Positions 23,060 to 34,347 of a DNA stretch of 64,000 nt are shown here, piece after piece. How positions within the stretch are numbered: the first letter of the stretch is position 1; every line of letters starts with the position of its first letter. This stretch comes from Tetracladium setigerum (lineage: Eukaryota > Ascomycota > Leotiomycetes > Helotiales), in assembly GCA_031472005.1 (NCBI GenBank), contig PZJY01000005.1, positions 1,054,001 to 1,118,000 on the forward strand, in the 5' to 3' direction. The notes below the pieces were generated by a model. The model worked only from the letters and a program-made list of their open reading frames with translations. It was not told the DNA's origin and did not search any database. The position numbers and the translations under genes were made by a program.

Positions 23060-23080
23060 ATCCATCCATCCATCCATCCA
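23060..23080. repeat. ATCC microsatellite
   Basis: Five exact copies of ATCC plus one base, about 80 bases after the CCTG run. Confidence 0.8.
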
Positions 23081-23225
23081 CCCACTTAACCATACCATTA
23101 ATCCAAAAGAAAAACTCCACCCACCAACTCCCTCTTCTCTCTTATCGCTTGCGTGCCTTAAAGAAAAAGGGTATTATTCAAAGCTACCTGCCTGCCTACC
23201 AACCTTACTTCACACACGCCACGCT

Positions 23226-25329
23226 TTATTTACCCCCATGCCCTTGTCCATCCGCATGCCCATTCCCATTTCCATTACCATTGCCATTCCCAAGCACACT
23301 CCCATTGCCCACACTATTCCCACGCGCATGACCATGACCAGCACCACCATTCGCGGCATTCGAAACACTTTCCCTCCTCAACCCCAACATCTTCTGCAAC
23401 CCTCTCTTTAACCCGCCCTCGTTCCCCTCCTTATCCTTCTCCTCATCCGCAGCTGCAATCTCCCTCGCAATCCTACTTGACCCAAAAATACTCGCTATAC
23501 TCAGCTTCCTGCCCTTCTTCTTATGCGCAGCAGCCAACTTATTGGAATTGACTTGTTCGGTATACGTGCTTTTTGGCGGCCATTCGCCGTCGCGCTGCCA
23601 GCCTTGAACACAGGAGGAGATGAGATCTTGGAGGTTGATGGGGGCTGAGGGCGTGGTCTGTTGGAGAATTACTTTTTCGTAGATGGTCATGTAGGCGGCC
23701 GGGGTGATAGCGGCGCGCATAGCATTGGTGGGGGGGAGCAGAGGAGGGGCGACGGGGATTTCGAGGGCGAGGTCGGGGTCCGAGGAGTCGCTGTCTTGGG
23801 TTTCGTCGGCTGAGGTGGAGGGATCAGGAGGGTTATTAATGACGGAGGAGAGAGTGCGCGAGGATGTACGTGTGATCTCTGAATCCCGAGGGACGCGGCG
23901 GGCGCCCGTCCAGGCATCTCGACGGGCTGTAAAGCATTGAAGTCCTTCATTGTACGCCAATTCGGCTTGGAGCTTTCGTTCTCTGCGTTGCTTCTTTTCT
24001 AGCTGGCGCCGCTTGATCACATCTCCCACGTCGTCGGGTGACTCAAATTTGAAAGATCCAGCTGGAGAGGCGGTATCTGGACTAGCAGCTGTGGGCATGC
24101 TAGGTTCATCATCTGTATCATTCGAGTTGCTAAGCCACTCGTCTCGTTCCTTCCACCGTACTGCCTCTCTGTTTGTATTCTTCATGTGATCGATAAATCC
24201 ATCTTCCGCGTTTGACGGCCGCGGCCATTGCCATTTCCACTCTTCTTCGACCTTGTCATCAAGAAACCTTCTGACAGCTTCCTTCTGCTTGGCTCGATCC
24301 CGACTGGTTAAGTCTGCTTCGTAATTCGTCAAGGCATTTGTATTGGCCATATTCCGCCGCCTGTGTGCAGGAGTCGTCAAACGAAACATATTCGCTGCTC
24401 GTTGGGTGAACTGGGAGCTGGTGTCCTCTAATTGTGTGCTAGATGCAGGTGCAGGTGCTGCTGCTGCTGCTTGAGGCCGTGGACGAGGGGGGATATAAGA
24501 AGAGCCGGAGGGAATGTAGGAAGATCCGCCGGAGGGAATGCGAGTTATAGCTGCCGAATTGGAATCGATAGAGAGCGCTTGAGAAGTTGTCCTTGCAAGA
24601 GGGGAAGTAGTACTAGTAAGTGTCGAAGCTGGTAAAATGTTAGCTCATCTCTTCATTCCAGTGATCAGATGCTTGCAGGTAGTAGATAAAAGGAATGACG
24701 GCTACATCAATCGCAGTGTTTGAACCCGCTATATTCGCAGGAAAAGGAGGAAGGCAGAGAGAGGTAGTCGGTCAGTCTGTCTCACCTGGATCACTCTCAT
24801 GAAGATGAGGACTTTGCTGCTGCTTCCCCTCGGTGACTGTAGTAGGAGTGTCGTGTGCGAGGGGTTCAAGCGGGGTCGTAGAAATAGTGATATCCTTGGA
24901 TTGTTGTCCCTTTATCAACTCTCCAGCAGCAGTAACAGTAATATCAATATCAACATCAACATCAGCATCCCCGTTCTGCTGCTGAGGAGGTTGTCGAGAT
25001 GTAGATGGTGGGAGGGCGGTGGTGGATGTTCCATCATGCTCCTCGGGACCAGCCAAACAAGGTTCCCGCTTGCCAGAGCTAGCATTTAGATCTGCATCTC
25101 CGGTGCTTGGAATCGGAATCGGAGGAGTCGGATTCAGATTCAGTGGATTGGGTCTAGAACTCGACTGTCCCTGGTCCTGGGGGAGGAGGAGTGGGCGGCG
25201 TGCGACGTCGCTCTGGCTTTCAGGATTCTTCTCGTCTGTTTTGGGGTCGTGTGGCTGCGCCAGCGGGGGAGGATCTGCTGCGTCATGATTGTTGTGGGTG
25301 ACGGCTGAAGGAGAAGGCTGTTGAGGCAT
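23226..25329 (-). CDS. Gag1-like clamp domain protein (DUF4050)
   Basis: Two exons, 25329-24786 and 24628-23226, joined by a 157-nt intron, give 648 residues. The N-terminal half is Pro/Ser/Gln-rich and predicted disordered, with an Ala run and two IPSG(G/S)SSYI repeats. The second exon carries the conserved start ALTNYEADLTSRDRAKQ and the EEEWKWQWPRP stretch that I associate with the Gag1-like clamp (DUF4050) family of fungi, plus the conserved INLQDLISSCVQGWQRDGEWPP segment further on. In fission yeast Gag1 links TORC1 signalling to ubiquitination of amino-acid permeases; whether this protein does the same is an inference. The C-terminus ends in a GN/GH-rich repeat. It lies 1.06 kb upstream of HbrB, a TORC2 component, on the same strand. 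Confidence 0.75.
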
Positions 25330-25553
25330 CTCGCATGGCTGTTTGGAACGGAACGACAGCAAAAGGGGGAGGGAGGGAGGTGTGGGGAGGTAGATTTCAA
25401 TATTATCAAATAGTATGTAGGTAGGTAAGGTAATGTGAATCAAAAGCAAGGAACAGAAGCAAACCCGACAGAAGAAGAAAGATATTTCAAGGTGGCGTGA
25501 CGAAGGTTTTCCTTGCGCTTTCGAGTAGGCGGTGAGAGGTGGTTATTGAATAA

Positions 25554-25569
25554 TGTGTGTGTGTGTGTG
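25554..25569. repeat. TG microsatellite
   Basis: Eight exact TG dinucleotides in the upstream region of the Gag1-like gene. Confidence 0.8.
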
Positions 25570-25947
25570 AAACATGGAGACTGGACTGGAGAGAGAAAGA
25601 TAGATGGAGGGAGGTGTGTGCATGATGCAGATCAACACTGAAATGGCTGTCAAAATAACCTTAAGCTTACTCATCACGAATAGGATGAAATGATATAGGG
25701 GGAAAAGTGTGGAAAGGGTTGTTATTCGTCTTCTCTTACCCTGCCAAGATTGTGGGGTGCTGATGCTGCTCACTGCTACCCTACGCTACTCTCATCAAAA
25801 GGTCGGTCCCTCGTAAACAACACACCCCTCACCACACACAACCACAATACCCTGACCTTGATCCCGAGCCGGCCGTCTAGCCGACCACGGTGCCTTAAGG
25901 TTAACATAACACACTGTTCAGAGAACGATCCGTGTCAAAGTAACCTT

Positions 25948-25999
25948 ACCGCTCGCTACTGCTGTACCGCGGGAGCACAGCTGGACTGAAGCGAGCGGT
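25948..25999. repeat. 10-bp inverted repeat, 32-base loop
   Basis: ACCGCTCGCT at 25948-25957 pairs perfectly with AGCGAGCGGT at 25990-25999. The arms are GC-rich in an otherwise AT-richer spacer. It lies about 620 bases upstream of the Gag1-like start. Could be a regulator site or chance. Confidence 0.4.
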
Positions 26000-26393
26000 G
26001 TGAATTGTGTTGTGTTCCATTTGAGGAATTGATACCTAATAACTTAGGATTGGCGTTATGCTGAACTATTGGTAAACAAATCTTGGTAACAGGTTAGATT
26101 GGATTGGTAATAAACACTTCATCCTTCATTCCTTTCATTTGCCTTCGGCATCTGCAAAGAAAGCCTCAATTTCTCGCTGCCCAAGTAAGGTAGGTAGGTG
26201 TATGTATGGGGTACTCTCTCAACGAACATCACCCAAGATTCAACTCGGAATATCCCACTCCGCACTTTCCAAAATGCTCAAATCCATAACGCCATCTCAT
26301 TCATCCCAATTGCTCCCATACCAGACCATACCATCCCCACCCATATTCCATATTTCATATTCTCATGTCCCATCATGCTAACAATACATACAC

Positions 26394-28988
26394 CTACAAA
26401 GCAGCCAAAGCCTGAGCCTGCCCCCCCGTAACCCTCGCTCCAACCATCCCCCTCCTATCTCTCCCCGTCCTCCCCCTCCCCAACCAATTCAGCTTCAGGC
26501 CTCTCCCCAACTCAACCATCTTCTTCTGTGCCTCTCCACCTCCCCCACCCCACTCACCAACACCACCATCACCACCATCGCCCACCCCAACACTAGCTAG
26601 CACACTCATACACTGCAACATCCTGCCCACGGTCTCGGTGAGTCTCTTGCTGCTATCTTCCACCGTTTGAGATCTCGATGGCCTGCTGTTGCTTCCTGCT
26701 ATGGGGTGTGTGGATGAAGGGGTGAAGGGTCGAGGCGGGTAGGGGATATTGGATATGTTAAGCCCAGAGAGAGACGATGGATCAGAGGAGTATGAAACGT
26801 TTGAGATGGCCCGCGAGCGGTTGCCAGAACTATCGCCTGAACCGCCATTAAGTAATGTGGTAGTCTGTGATCCATATGATGCTGTAGAGGGATCTAAGCT
26901 CATCGCAGTACTGGGCCTCGCTGAATCCGGAGAAGTAGACAAGATATCCTGACTCGGCAGCGGTAGCGAGATACTCTCCAGTGATAGCCTTGAGAAAATT
27001 TGCTTGAGCGTATCGAAACGGGGAGGATGACCGTGTCTCTGTAAGAAGTGAGGACGATCTTGCGCACTTCGAGAGTGTCGGTGCTACCCAGAAGTCACGC
27101 GCTTGATCGGCCGTCATGAGAGGCCCGTTGCCAGTGAACTCTAGATCGAGCGGGAGGAAGACTGCTTGCATGTAGGGAAGGATGGAAGTGAAAGTAAAGA
27201 GCCATATCGAGACTAAATCTGGAATCAGACGTTCGTCGGGAGTGCGACGGAGTGTTTGGTCGAGGGAGGAGAAGCCTGTGTGGAGGAGGTCACGAAGGTC
27301 TTCGAGTATTATGTTGGGCTGGCGTTTCTGAATTGTGCGTTGGAGGTGTGTTCTGTTACTGTTAGTAAAGAAATAATGAGGAGGAGAATCGGTGAGAAGG
27401 TGGCTTACGAAACAAGGCGATTGAAGTCCTCCACAGGAAGACGAAGGTCTTCCCCTTCAAAAACAATCAATAGTTTGGCCTTCAGGAAAGGCCAAGCATC
27501 ATCAGCAGTCATGTTGTTTAGACCGTAGCGAGCGAGATCCTGGTTCTCTCCGCCACCATATGCACTAGCCTGATAAGTCGACTGAGCAGCAGATGCCACA
27601 CTCGTAGAGCCCAAACTACCTGGACCAGGCCACTCGTTCGAGTTTTGATACGCCAAATCATTACTCTCCCTAAGAGACTCAGATTTCTCTTCCTTCTTTC
27701 TCTCCCTCAAAGCTCGTCCCCCATGCCTTAAATCTAGCCCGCTCACACTCTTCGAGAAACTTGTGCTCTGCGGTCCTGGACTTGGCGGGAGGTTGAAATG
27801 GTATAGACTACTTGGCGCACTCGGGTCGACGGGCTTAGAATTACTTGCGGCTGAGGATAATGGTAGATGGAATTCATCTTTACTGCTCAACTTGTGTTTT
27901 TGCCTTGACAGGAAATGATGTTTCTTGTCCTTTTCCTTCTCCGGTTCTATTCCTCGGATGGTAGCTGCCGACGAGTTCGCCATACTGTACATTGAAGCCG
28001 CGCTTGACATGGAATCTACTTTGTTATTAGTTCCCAAACCAACGGAATTTGATCAAAGCATCTTACTAGGACTCGGAAGAGCACTCGAATTCCCTCCAAC
28101 CTTATCTTTGTTAATCCCAATCTTCCCAGGTCTCGAAAACAGTTTTGTCTTCGACTTCTCGGTTTTGATCGGTTTATCAGGATGTCCGTACTCAGGCGGT
28201 GGTAATCCAGGTGATTGAGCAGGAGATTTAGGAAACACAACATTCGCAGCAGTTTGCGCAGCGTTGGTATTCGGTCCCCCAAGCAATCCATTGTAATACA
28301 CCTGTCCGCCCCCAAACGCATTATCTTTTGGCGCAGAAGCTTCCGTCAAACTTAACAATGGCGGACTAGTTGGGCCTCTATGACTCGTCTTTCTACTTCC
28401 AAGACCAGAGTTGGATTCTGCGTTGTGTTGTTGGGTAGGCACCGTCATGGATCTCTGTCTCATGTGCGTCTGGTGTTGCATGGCGGCCTGCGCTGCAATC
28501 TGGCTTGCGCTCAGCCCGGTATTTGTGTTATTCGCCATGTTTTCGAGATTTGAATTCGCTGCTGTGGGAAGGTAGGCCTGGAAGCTTCCTTGTGTGTGCG
28601 AGTGTTTCCTACTGTGTCCGCGTTGGAATTCGGCTTTGGATGGAGATGATCCAGCGGTCAGGGGAGACGCATTTCTCAACGGTAGGTTTGCTTGTGAGAG
28701 ATCTGTTCGTAACGAAGGGGGGTTCGGTCTGGAGAAGTTATGGAGAGAGCTTGAGCTTGAGGTTCCGTTTGAATTTGCGTAGAGGGGACGAGGAGGCGCA
28801 TTTGTGATTGTGGTTGTTGAAGCTTGCGCTGGTCGCTTTTGTATGGTTGGAAATGACTGCGTACTACTCGTCTCCGAGTCAGATGATTCTACTCTTCGAA
28901 TAGGAGGGCGCGTGGAGCTCGTAGATGTCGAAATCATGGGCGAAAAGCTCCCTGGGGCCCTCGTGTTTGAACTTGGAAGTCCTGACAT
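26394..28988 (-). CDS. hbrB: HbrB-like TORC2 subunit, two 1-base gaps
   Basis: Exons 28988-28067, 28018-27409 and 27352-26394. The first roughly 490 residues are Ser/Pro/Asn-rich and disordered. The HbrB domain begins near DDAWPFLKAKLLIVFEGEDLR, continues through EDLRDLLHTGFSSLDQTLRR and ILPYMQAVFLPLDLEF, and ends with KLNWLGRGRTGRDRRG. This family (yeast Bit61/Bit2, human PRR5) is a TORC2 component; in Aspergillus it is needed for polarised growth. After ARDFW the frame is lost at a CCC run (27087-27089) and again at a GGGG run (27020-27023). Adding one base at each restores the family sequence (STDTLEVRKIVL, then RFDTLKQIFSRLSLESI) and a length of 830 codons plus stop. I treat both as sequence errors. 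Confidence 0.83.
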
Positions 28989-29392
28989 GACTGCAATGTG
29001 TACATGGACGTAGGTTTCAAGTCACCGAAAGACCGCGGGGCTGACGACGCCGTGGGGTGAGTTGCGTAGAGTGGACAAGCTTCGAATATTGAGAACCATG
29101 GATGTCGTAGAACTCGAGTCATATGAGGAAGTTCAATTGACAAGAGTATCGTAAACAGTGCACCACGTTGTCAGGGGGGTGAGGTTCCATTTACCAGGTC
29201 CGCTCCAAGTTCATGTACATACAGGTACAAGAAGTAGCGCGGCTGAAGAATGCGGTTGACGTCGCTTCGGAGCCGACAACACAAGTCTTTTTTTAACATC
29301 AGAACAATAAATTAACCTACCAAATTCTACTTGACCGGCCTACAAAATCTCAACAACTTTCGCCATCCACAGACCAGAAAAGAATAAGCACA
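28989..29392. other. Divergent promoter, HbrB / Gon7
   Basis: HbrB is transcribed leftward and Gon7 rightward from this 404-base spacer. No other coding signal seen. Confidence 0.5.
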
Positions 29393-29704
29393 ATGGCTTC
29401 CTCCGATTCGCCCGTCGCCACACTGTCCGCAGTGTACAAGTCACCCACCAACGAGGCCTTTACGCATACCACCAGCCTCCCCGCGCTTCAAACTACCTCT
29501 GCCAAAGAACGAACCGCATACCTGAGTGCGCTGCGGAGCGGAGTCACAGAGATACAAGAGAAGATCAACAAAGACCTCACTGCGCGAATGGAGGAAGACA
29601 ATCTCAAAACCAAGGAAGCATCTAATGGGAAGGGAAAGGCAGCCGTGGTAGACGAGAAGAAAGAGGAGGACAATTATGGAGAGGAAGTGGTCGAGGAAGA
29701 TTGA
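29393..29704 (+). CDS. gon7: KEOPS/EKC complex subunit Gon7
   Basis: Intronless small gene, 103 residues, start at the first ATG after a short leader. The sequence has the fungal Gon7 layout: an N-terminal VYKSPTNEAFTHTTSLP segment, the central TAYLSALRSGVTEIQEKIN helix, and an acidic tail ending NYGEEVVEED. Gon7 is the fifth subunit of KEOPS, which makes the t6A modification on tRNA position 37; fungal Gon7 binds Pcc1. The gene is short and easily missed by gene finders. Confidence rests on motif order, length and acidic tail. Confidence 0.8.
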   Translation: MASSDSPVATLSAVYKSPTNEAFTHTTSLPALQTTSAKERTAYLSALRSGVTEIQEKINKDLTARMEEDNLKTKEASNGKGKAAVVDEKKEEDNYGEEVVEED

Positions 29705-29831
29705 TCATCGCACAACTACACTTCGATTATGAATTGCAGGAGGATATATAAAGTACAGGAAACCCACCACAACAAAATAAACAAAACGCTATGCCGATGT
29801 ATGCTATTGTGCTCAATTACCTACTCAAAAA

Positions 29832-32800
29832 TCATACTCTGCGCGCCGCTGCACCCCTCAAGCTATCCATCCCTCCTCCTCCCGCACGACCATTCACTCG
29901 ATTCAAACAGCTATAATGTACAACTTCGTTGTCGGGAAGGACGGCAACGACACTTCTCCCCATTCGCTTGTGGCATACTCCACACACACGTTCTTCTTGG
30001 ATTACGACTCTGCGATTTCGGCCGCTGTTTCCACCTGGTGTTCCGTCGCCGAGGAGTAGCTCGGCTTGAGCGCTTCTTACTTCGCTCTTTCTGAGTCCAG
30101 ATACCACGCGTGCTTCATTGACGATCGAATTTGCAGCTCGTATGCGACCGCGGAAATAGGATTCCAGTTCTCCGACAGGAAGAGTGGCGGGGATTATGTT
30201 GAGAGTGGATGATGCTGGGAGACGGGAACCGTGTTTGGAAAGTAGGTCAAGTGCTGGGGGCCAATTTGGCTTATGTGGTTGTGGAGGAGTAAGATAGAGA
30301 GACAGAAGGGTGTGGTAGATGGAGGGATATTGCTCGTAGTCTACGTCCGATGCTGTAGATAGACGACGAGATTGCATCGGTGATGTTTCAGCCGAATCAG
30401 AACTCTTATGGACATGGTTACAGTATCTAGACCGTGTTAGAAAGAGAAATCCAAATTGAGGAATAGACTCACTCTTCTGCCTTCTCGAAGTCACCAATCT
30501 TGAAAACGTAAATCTCCAGTGCCTGTTTGTGTTGTCCCATATTGCTTAGCACAACTGCCTGCGCCTCAAAAAGGTCCGCGTCTAGTTCAAGTCAGCAAAG
30601 TTCCTTGTGTCAGAGGCGAACCACTTACTATCTTTTGGTATCTGACCGAAGGCTTTCGAGAGAGAAAACTGTTTACTGGTCTTCAGGAACGAAAGCAATC
30701 TCTCCATCAAATCTTTCCACTCTTCGCTATCTTTGTCTTCCCTCTTCTTCAAATCTTGAAGGTATGCAGTAACAAGCCGGTTGTGGAAGTCCGGCGTCAG
30801 ATCATTGAGCTCATTGATCATATGCTCAAGGTATCTCACCGCAAGGTCCACGTCGACGGATTGCAAGAGCGTCAGCACTTTTTCACGAGGCAAAGTTTCA
30901 GCGTTCTCGGTATCGCCGATGAATATCTCCATTGCAAGCTTTGGGTCAGCTCGCAGGGGCCATTCGGCAAATTCAAGAATGAGGTCAATCATCTCTGGGG
31001 GCAAGTTCTGGAGGTAGCCGACTGTTCTTGCTGGACCGTGAAGAGTCGGAGCGTTGTCGTCTTCCTTCTCGGCCATTCCAAACTTCTTCAGGAGTTCCAA
31101 AGCTGGGCGATGGAGTTTCTTTCCGTGAAAGAAGTCTACAAGGTCGTCGTACCTCCCGTTTTCCAGCAGCTTCTCATTCACCACATCTGAATCACAGAAG
31201 TTGGCAATGCGAAATAGTCGTCTGGCGAGCGATGGCATTGCAAGCATATATGAGCGGAACAGCGTAGTATCAATAAGTTTGGCTGTATCTCGTAGGGCAT
31301 TTTCCAGCTCGTGGTCATCTTCTGGGACCGGAAATACAAGGAAAGACTTGAAGGAATCTCGATAAGATCCATTCTTCTCGCCGAATTTGGCCTGGACGAA
31401 GTTGCCCGTCTCCGGATCAAGGTACTGCTTCATTTCATTTCGCGCCTGAACAAGGTATTGATTAAGCTCGCGAGCGGCAGTGATAAGATCTTTCCCTTCT
31501 AGAGGCTTATCTTCAACTGGTTTTACGATAGGTTCGGCCGACTCGCTGCCATCTAATCGCATGAATGACCGGATGGAAGAAGTATCTGAGGACGCCTTCG
31601 TGTGTGTCTGAAGTAGTTTGTTGATAGCTGCTGGCTTTGGAGATCCAACGTCTTCCTCCTTTGCGTCCCCGTTGGTATTCTTCGCTGGTTCTTCGCTCTC
31701 GGCTTCATCTTCCGGGCTACTCTCCTTGATTATCGAAAGATCCCCAGCGATAACTGGCGGAAACAATCGAATCACCCTTTCAGGCGGTGCCTGGACGTTC
31801 TCATCCCCACCCCCACCTTCGTTGCCCATGAATATATCAATAGCTGCTCGATATCGCCGCTGATCGAAGAGCATTTGAGCTTTCTGTATCTTGATTTCAC
31901 GAACTCGGCCAACTTTATTCTTCAGAAGTGCATCTTCTAACATGTCAAGAATACTGAGGGCTTCATCGTAGCGTCCCTTTTCCACCAGTTCGTCCACCTG
32001 GGTATCATAATCTGTAGTTTCCATACGCCAGATGACTCGTTCACTGGCCACATGAAATCCTTTACCAGCATGCGCCAGACTAACGGTGGGTGGAGGGAAA
32101 TGTAGATGCTTGGCGCTGGGCAATGGAATGGACTGAAGTAACGACAAAGTGTCTGGGTTCCTGACATCCAGAGTTCCCTGGGAAGGCGACTGCAGCGCCA
32201 GAATATACGGGTAAGAATATCCAATCGAATCTGGTGCCTGCTGCCATGGCACCTGTCGCTTTTCTTCCACTGGTTTTCCCTCCGAGGTAATAAAGAGGGA
32301 GTTGATGTCCTTGGCAAGCAGCATTTCTCCATCAGCGAGCTTCGTCGCAAGCGGTTTTGGCACGTATCCTCCCAATCCCATATATCCCATGCTGGCGGAT
32401 CCGACACCACCAAATCGCCCAGTTGGTGCTCCTGAAGCGCCCCCAATTGCTCCTGGGCCAACAATTTCCTCCACTGTCTGGCTGATCACATCAACCACAA
32501 CATACCCTGAGTTCATACCACATATGATTTTTGTCGCAGAAGCCCATGTTAAAGTCTTGATTGTCTCCGCAAGAGTTATCTCGGTCGTCTCATGTGAGAG
32601 TTCTGAATCGTGCCATGACCAGAGCATTAACCTCCTCTTGACAGCAACAGCCAACCTTGATATTATCTCCGGAATGCCCGTAGCTGAGTCTTTAACAATA
32701 TTTGATGTGACAGCGAAGGTAGTGGCATTTCTCGTCTTCGTCAACTGCTCTTGTAGCTCGTAGGACTGGAGGTCGTGGATCGAGACGTAGGAATTCGAGA

Positions 32801-33174
32801 GGGATATGAGAATATTGGCTTCCTTTATCCTGGCCAATTGTTCCACCGATCGAGTGGAGAATTTTTCCAACTCGCGCAGTAGGTCGACTGGTTTAGCGGT
32901 TGAGGATGAGGTAGGTCGAGACGCTGGAACAGCATCGTCTGCTGCTGGTCCTAGCGAACCATTAAGCTTGCCATTCTCCTCTGAGATCTCGTTAACGCGA
33001 TACACCCGCAGACTTCCATTGTTCAGTCCAACTAGCAATCGATCTCCTATGTTCCATTAGCTCTACTCAGTCGGGTTGGAAGGGAAGGCTACCGTATGCA
33101 AGAATGGACTCAATCTTAGACTTGTCTCGAGGCTTAAGCTCGACGATGGGTCGAGCTGTGAAGGCGGAAAGCAT
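29832..33174 (-). CDS. vps39: Vps39/Vam6, HOPS complex subunit
   Basis: Exons 33174-33093, 33046-30629, 30581-30473 and 30426-29832 give 1067 residues with all frames intact. The N-terminus MLSAFTARPIVELKPRDK and the CNH (citron homology) domain are followed by a long alpha-solenoid with the vacuolar sorting region (GRYDEALSILDMLEDA; FRIANFCDSDVVNEKLL), a YCNHVHKSSDSAE helix-loop, and a C-terminal Vps39 zinc-binding segment (CGVCHKRMGRS, then HYSC). Vps39 binds the Rab7 GTPase Ypt7 on the vacuole and tethers late endosomes and vacuoles before fusion; it also takes part in vacuole-mitochondrion contacts. The clean 3.2 kb frame is a useful contrast with damaged neighbours. Confidence 0.92.
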
Positions 33175-34347
33175 GACAGACAAGACCCAGTACTTGGTGA
33201 TGGGTTCATCGAAGCTTTGGCATGTCAGTGCAGAGCTTGTTGTTGCTTGTGAGGCATGTTGTTGTGATGGGCGCAATACGTTTGTTGTTGAACAAGCTCT
33301 CGGATTTGGTGCCTCCCCAGTAATGACGATGCCCTTGGCGCCGAGGTGTACGGAGGGAATGAACTAGGGTGTCAGATATGCTTATTCTAAAATCACTATC
33401 AATACCGAGCATCTATGCATTTTTTTAACATCATCAGAACTTGGATAGGTGGTTTCGTACCGAGCTTCACGAATCTAGTTCGATTTCAACTGTACCGGCA
33501 AGTACTCTGAATAAAATACCCGACACAATGTAACTCCATTGCCTCTGTTGAATCTCATTCCACAACCCAACATGAACCCTTTCACAGCAAAGGGCACTTC
33601 ATCTTGAAGGTCGGCAATTTCTTTAGTGATCAGAATTGAAAGTTCCAGGTCTTGTTCACGATAAACTGAGAAAATTATCTTCCATTCGGGAGAAAATATC
33701 ATAAACAGCGATTTCAATGATTTCCATATCTTCCATAGTATTTTGACTGCATAGAAGTCTCGCTTATACATACGTACTATCCAATAATGGATTATCAATG
33801 TACCAAATACTCTCGCTCCTTCTATGCAACTCCTGATCGATTCTTTTTTCCCGCCTGTCTTCTCTCCCTTCCCCCGTCACCTACTTCATCACCACATCCC
33901 ACCCAGTCCCAGTCCACCCATTCTTTTTTCTTCATTTCTTCTCGTCCATCCAAAAGTTTCCAGCCTATGCACCAATGAAACATAACGGACGGGTATAGCA
34001 GCAAAAATGATGAGCAGCCCAAAAAATACACACAAAGATCCCACAACGCACAGACGCCTAAATGAACCCTGGTACCGAGTACGATTGTCGTGTGCTCCGT
34101 ATCGTCCCAATTAAGAACTCCCGAAATCATAGTAAAAAATGCAAAAACATAGATGTTCAGATAGACACTGGGTGGGAAGTGAAGATATGATACATAGTTC
34201 GTTTCTTGCGTGATTTTCTTGGGTGGTGAAGAGTCAGGCATCGAATGGCTGTTGGGTTTGATGTAAATGGCCTCAAATTAAGCCGCCGGCCGAGCATGCA
34301 GATGCACTTTTCCATATATCACTAAATTGGCAGAGGGCGCTTTCACT
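33175..34347. other. Intergenic: Vps39 promoter, LIM-binding gene 3' end
   Basis: Contains the Vps39 upstream region and the terminator of the PtaB-like gene. A 139-codon minus-strand frame at 33822-34241 starts with ATG and has some hydrophobic stretches, but it has no family match I can recall and an overlapping rival frame, so it is not called a gene. Confidence 0.45.

Larger units (their letters stand above)
21972..23225. other. Convergent 3' intergenic region with microsatellites
   Basis: The 2EXR copy 5 gene and the Gag1-like gene converge here. The region is rich in CT and CA words and simple repeats, including (CCTG) and (ATCC) runs. A long plus-strand frame at 22860-23411 is a by-product of this composition (Pro/Thr/His-rich) and overlaps the end of the opposite gene. 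Confidence 0.5.
25330..26393. other. Intergenic: Gag1-like promoter, HbrB 3' end
   Basis: No gene supported. Contains a (TG)8 microsatellite and an exact 10-bp inverted repeat at 25948-25957 / 25990-25999. Pyrimidine-rich sequence near 25330 on the minus strand is the leader of the Gag1-like gene. Confidence 0.5.

Noticed and set aside
22860..23411. Plus-strand 183-codon open frame
   Set aside because: Pro/Thr/His-rich translation of CT- and CA-rich spacer sequence with microsatellites; it overlaps the true end of the Gag1-like gene.
33822..34241. Minus-strand 139-codon frame with hydrophobic parts
   Set aside because: Has an ATG but no family, no splice partner, and a competing overlapping frame of similar quality; likely Vps39 promoter sequence.
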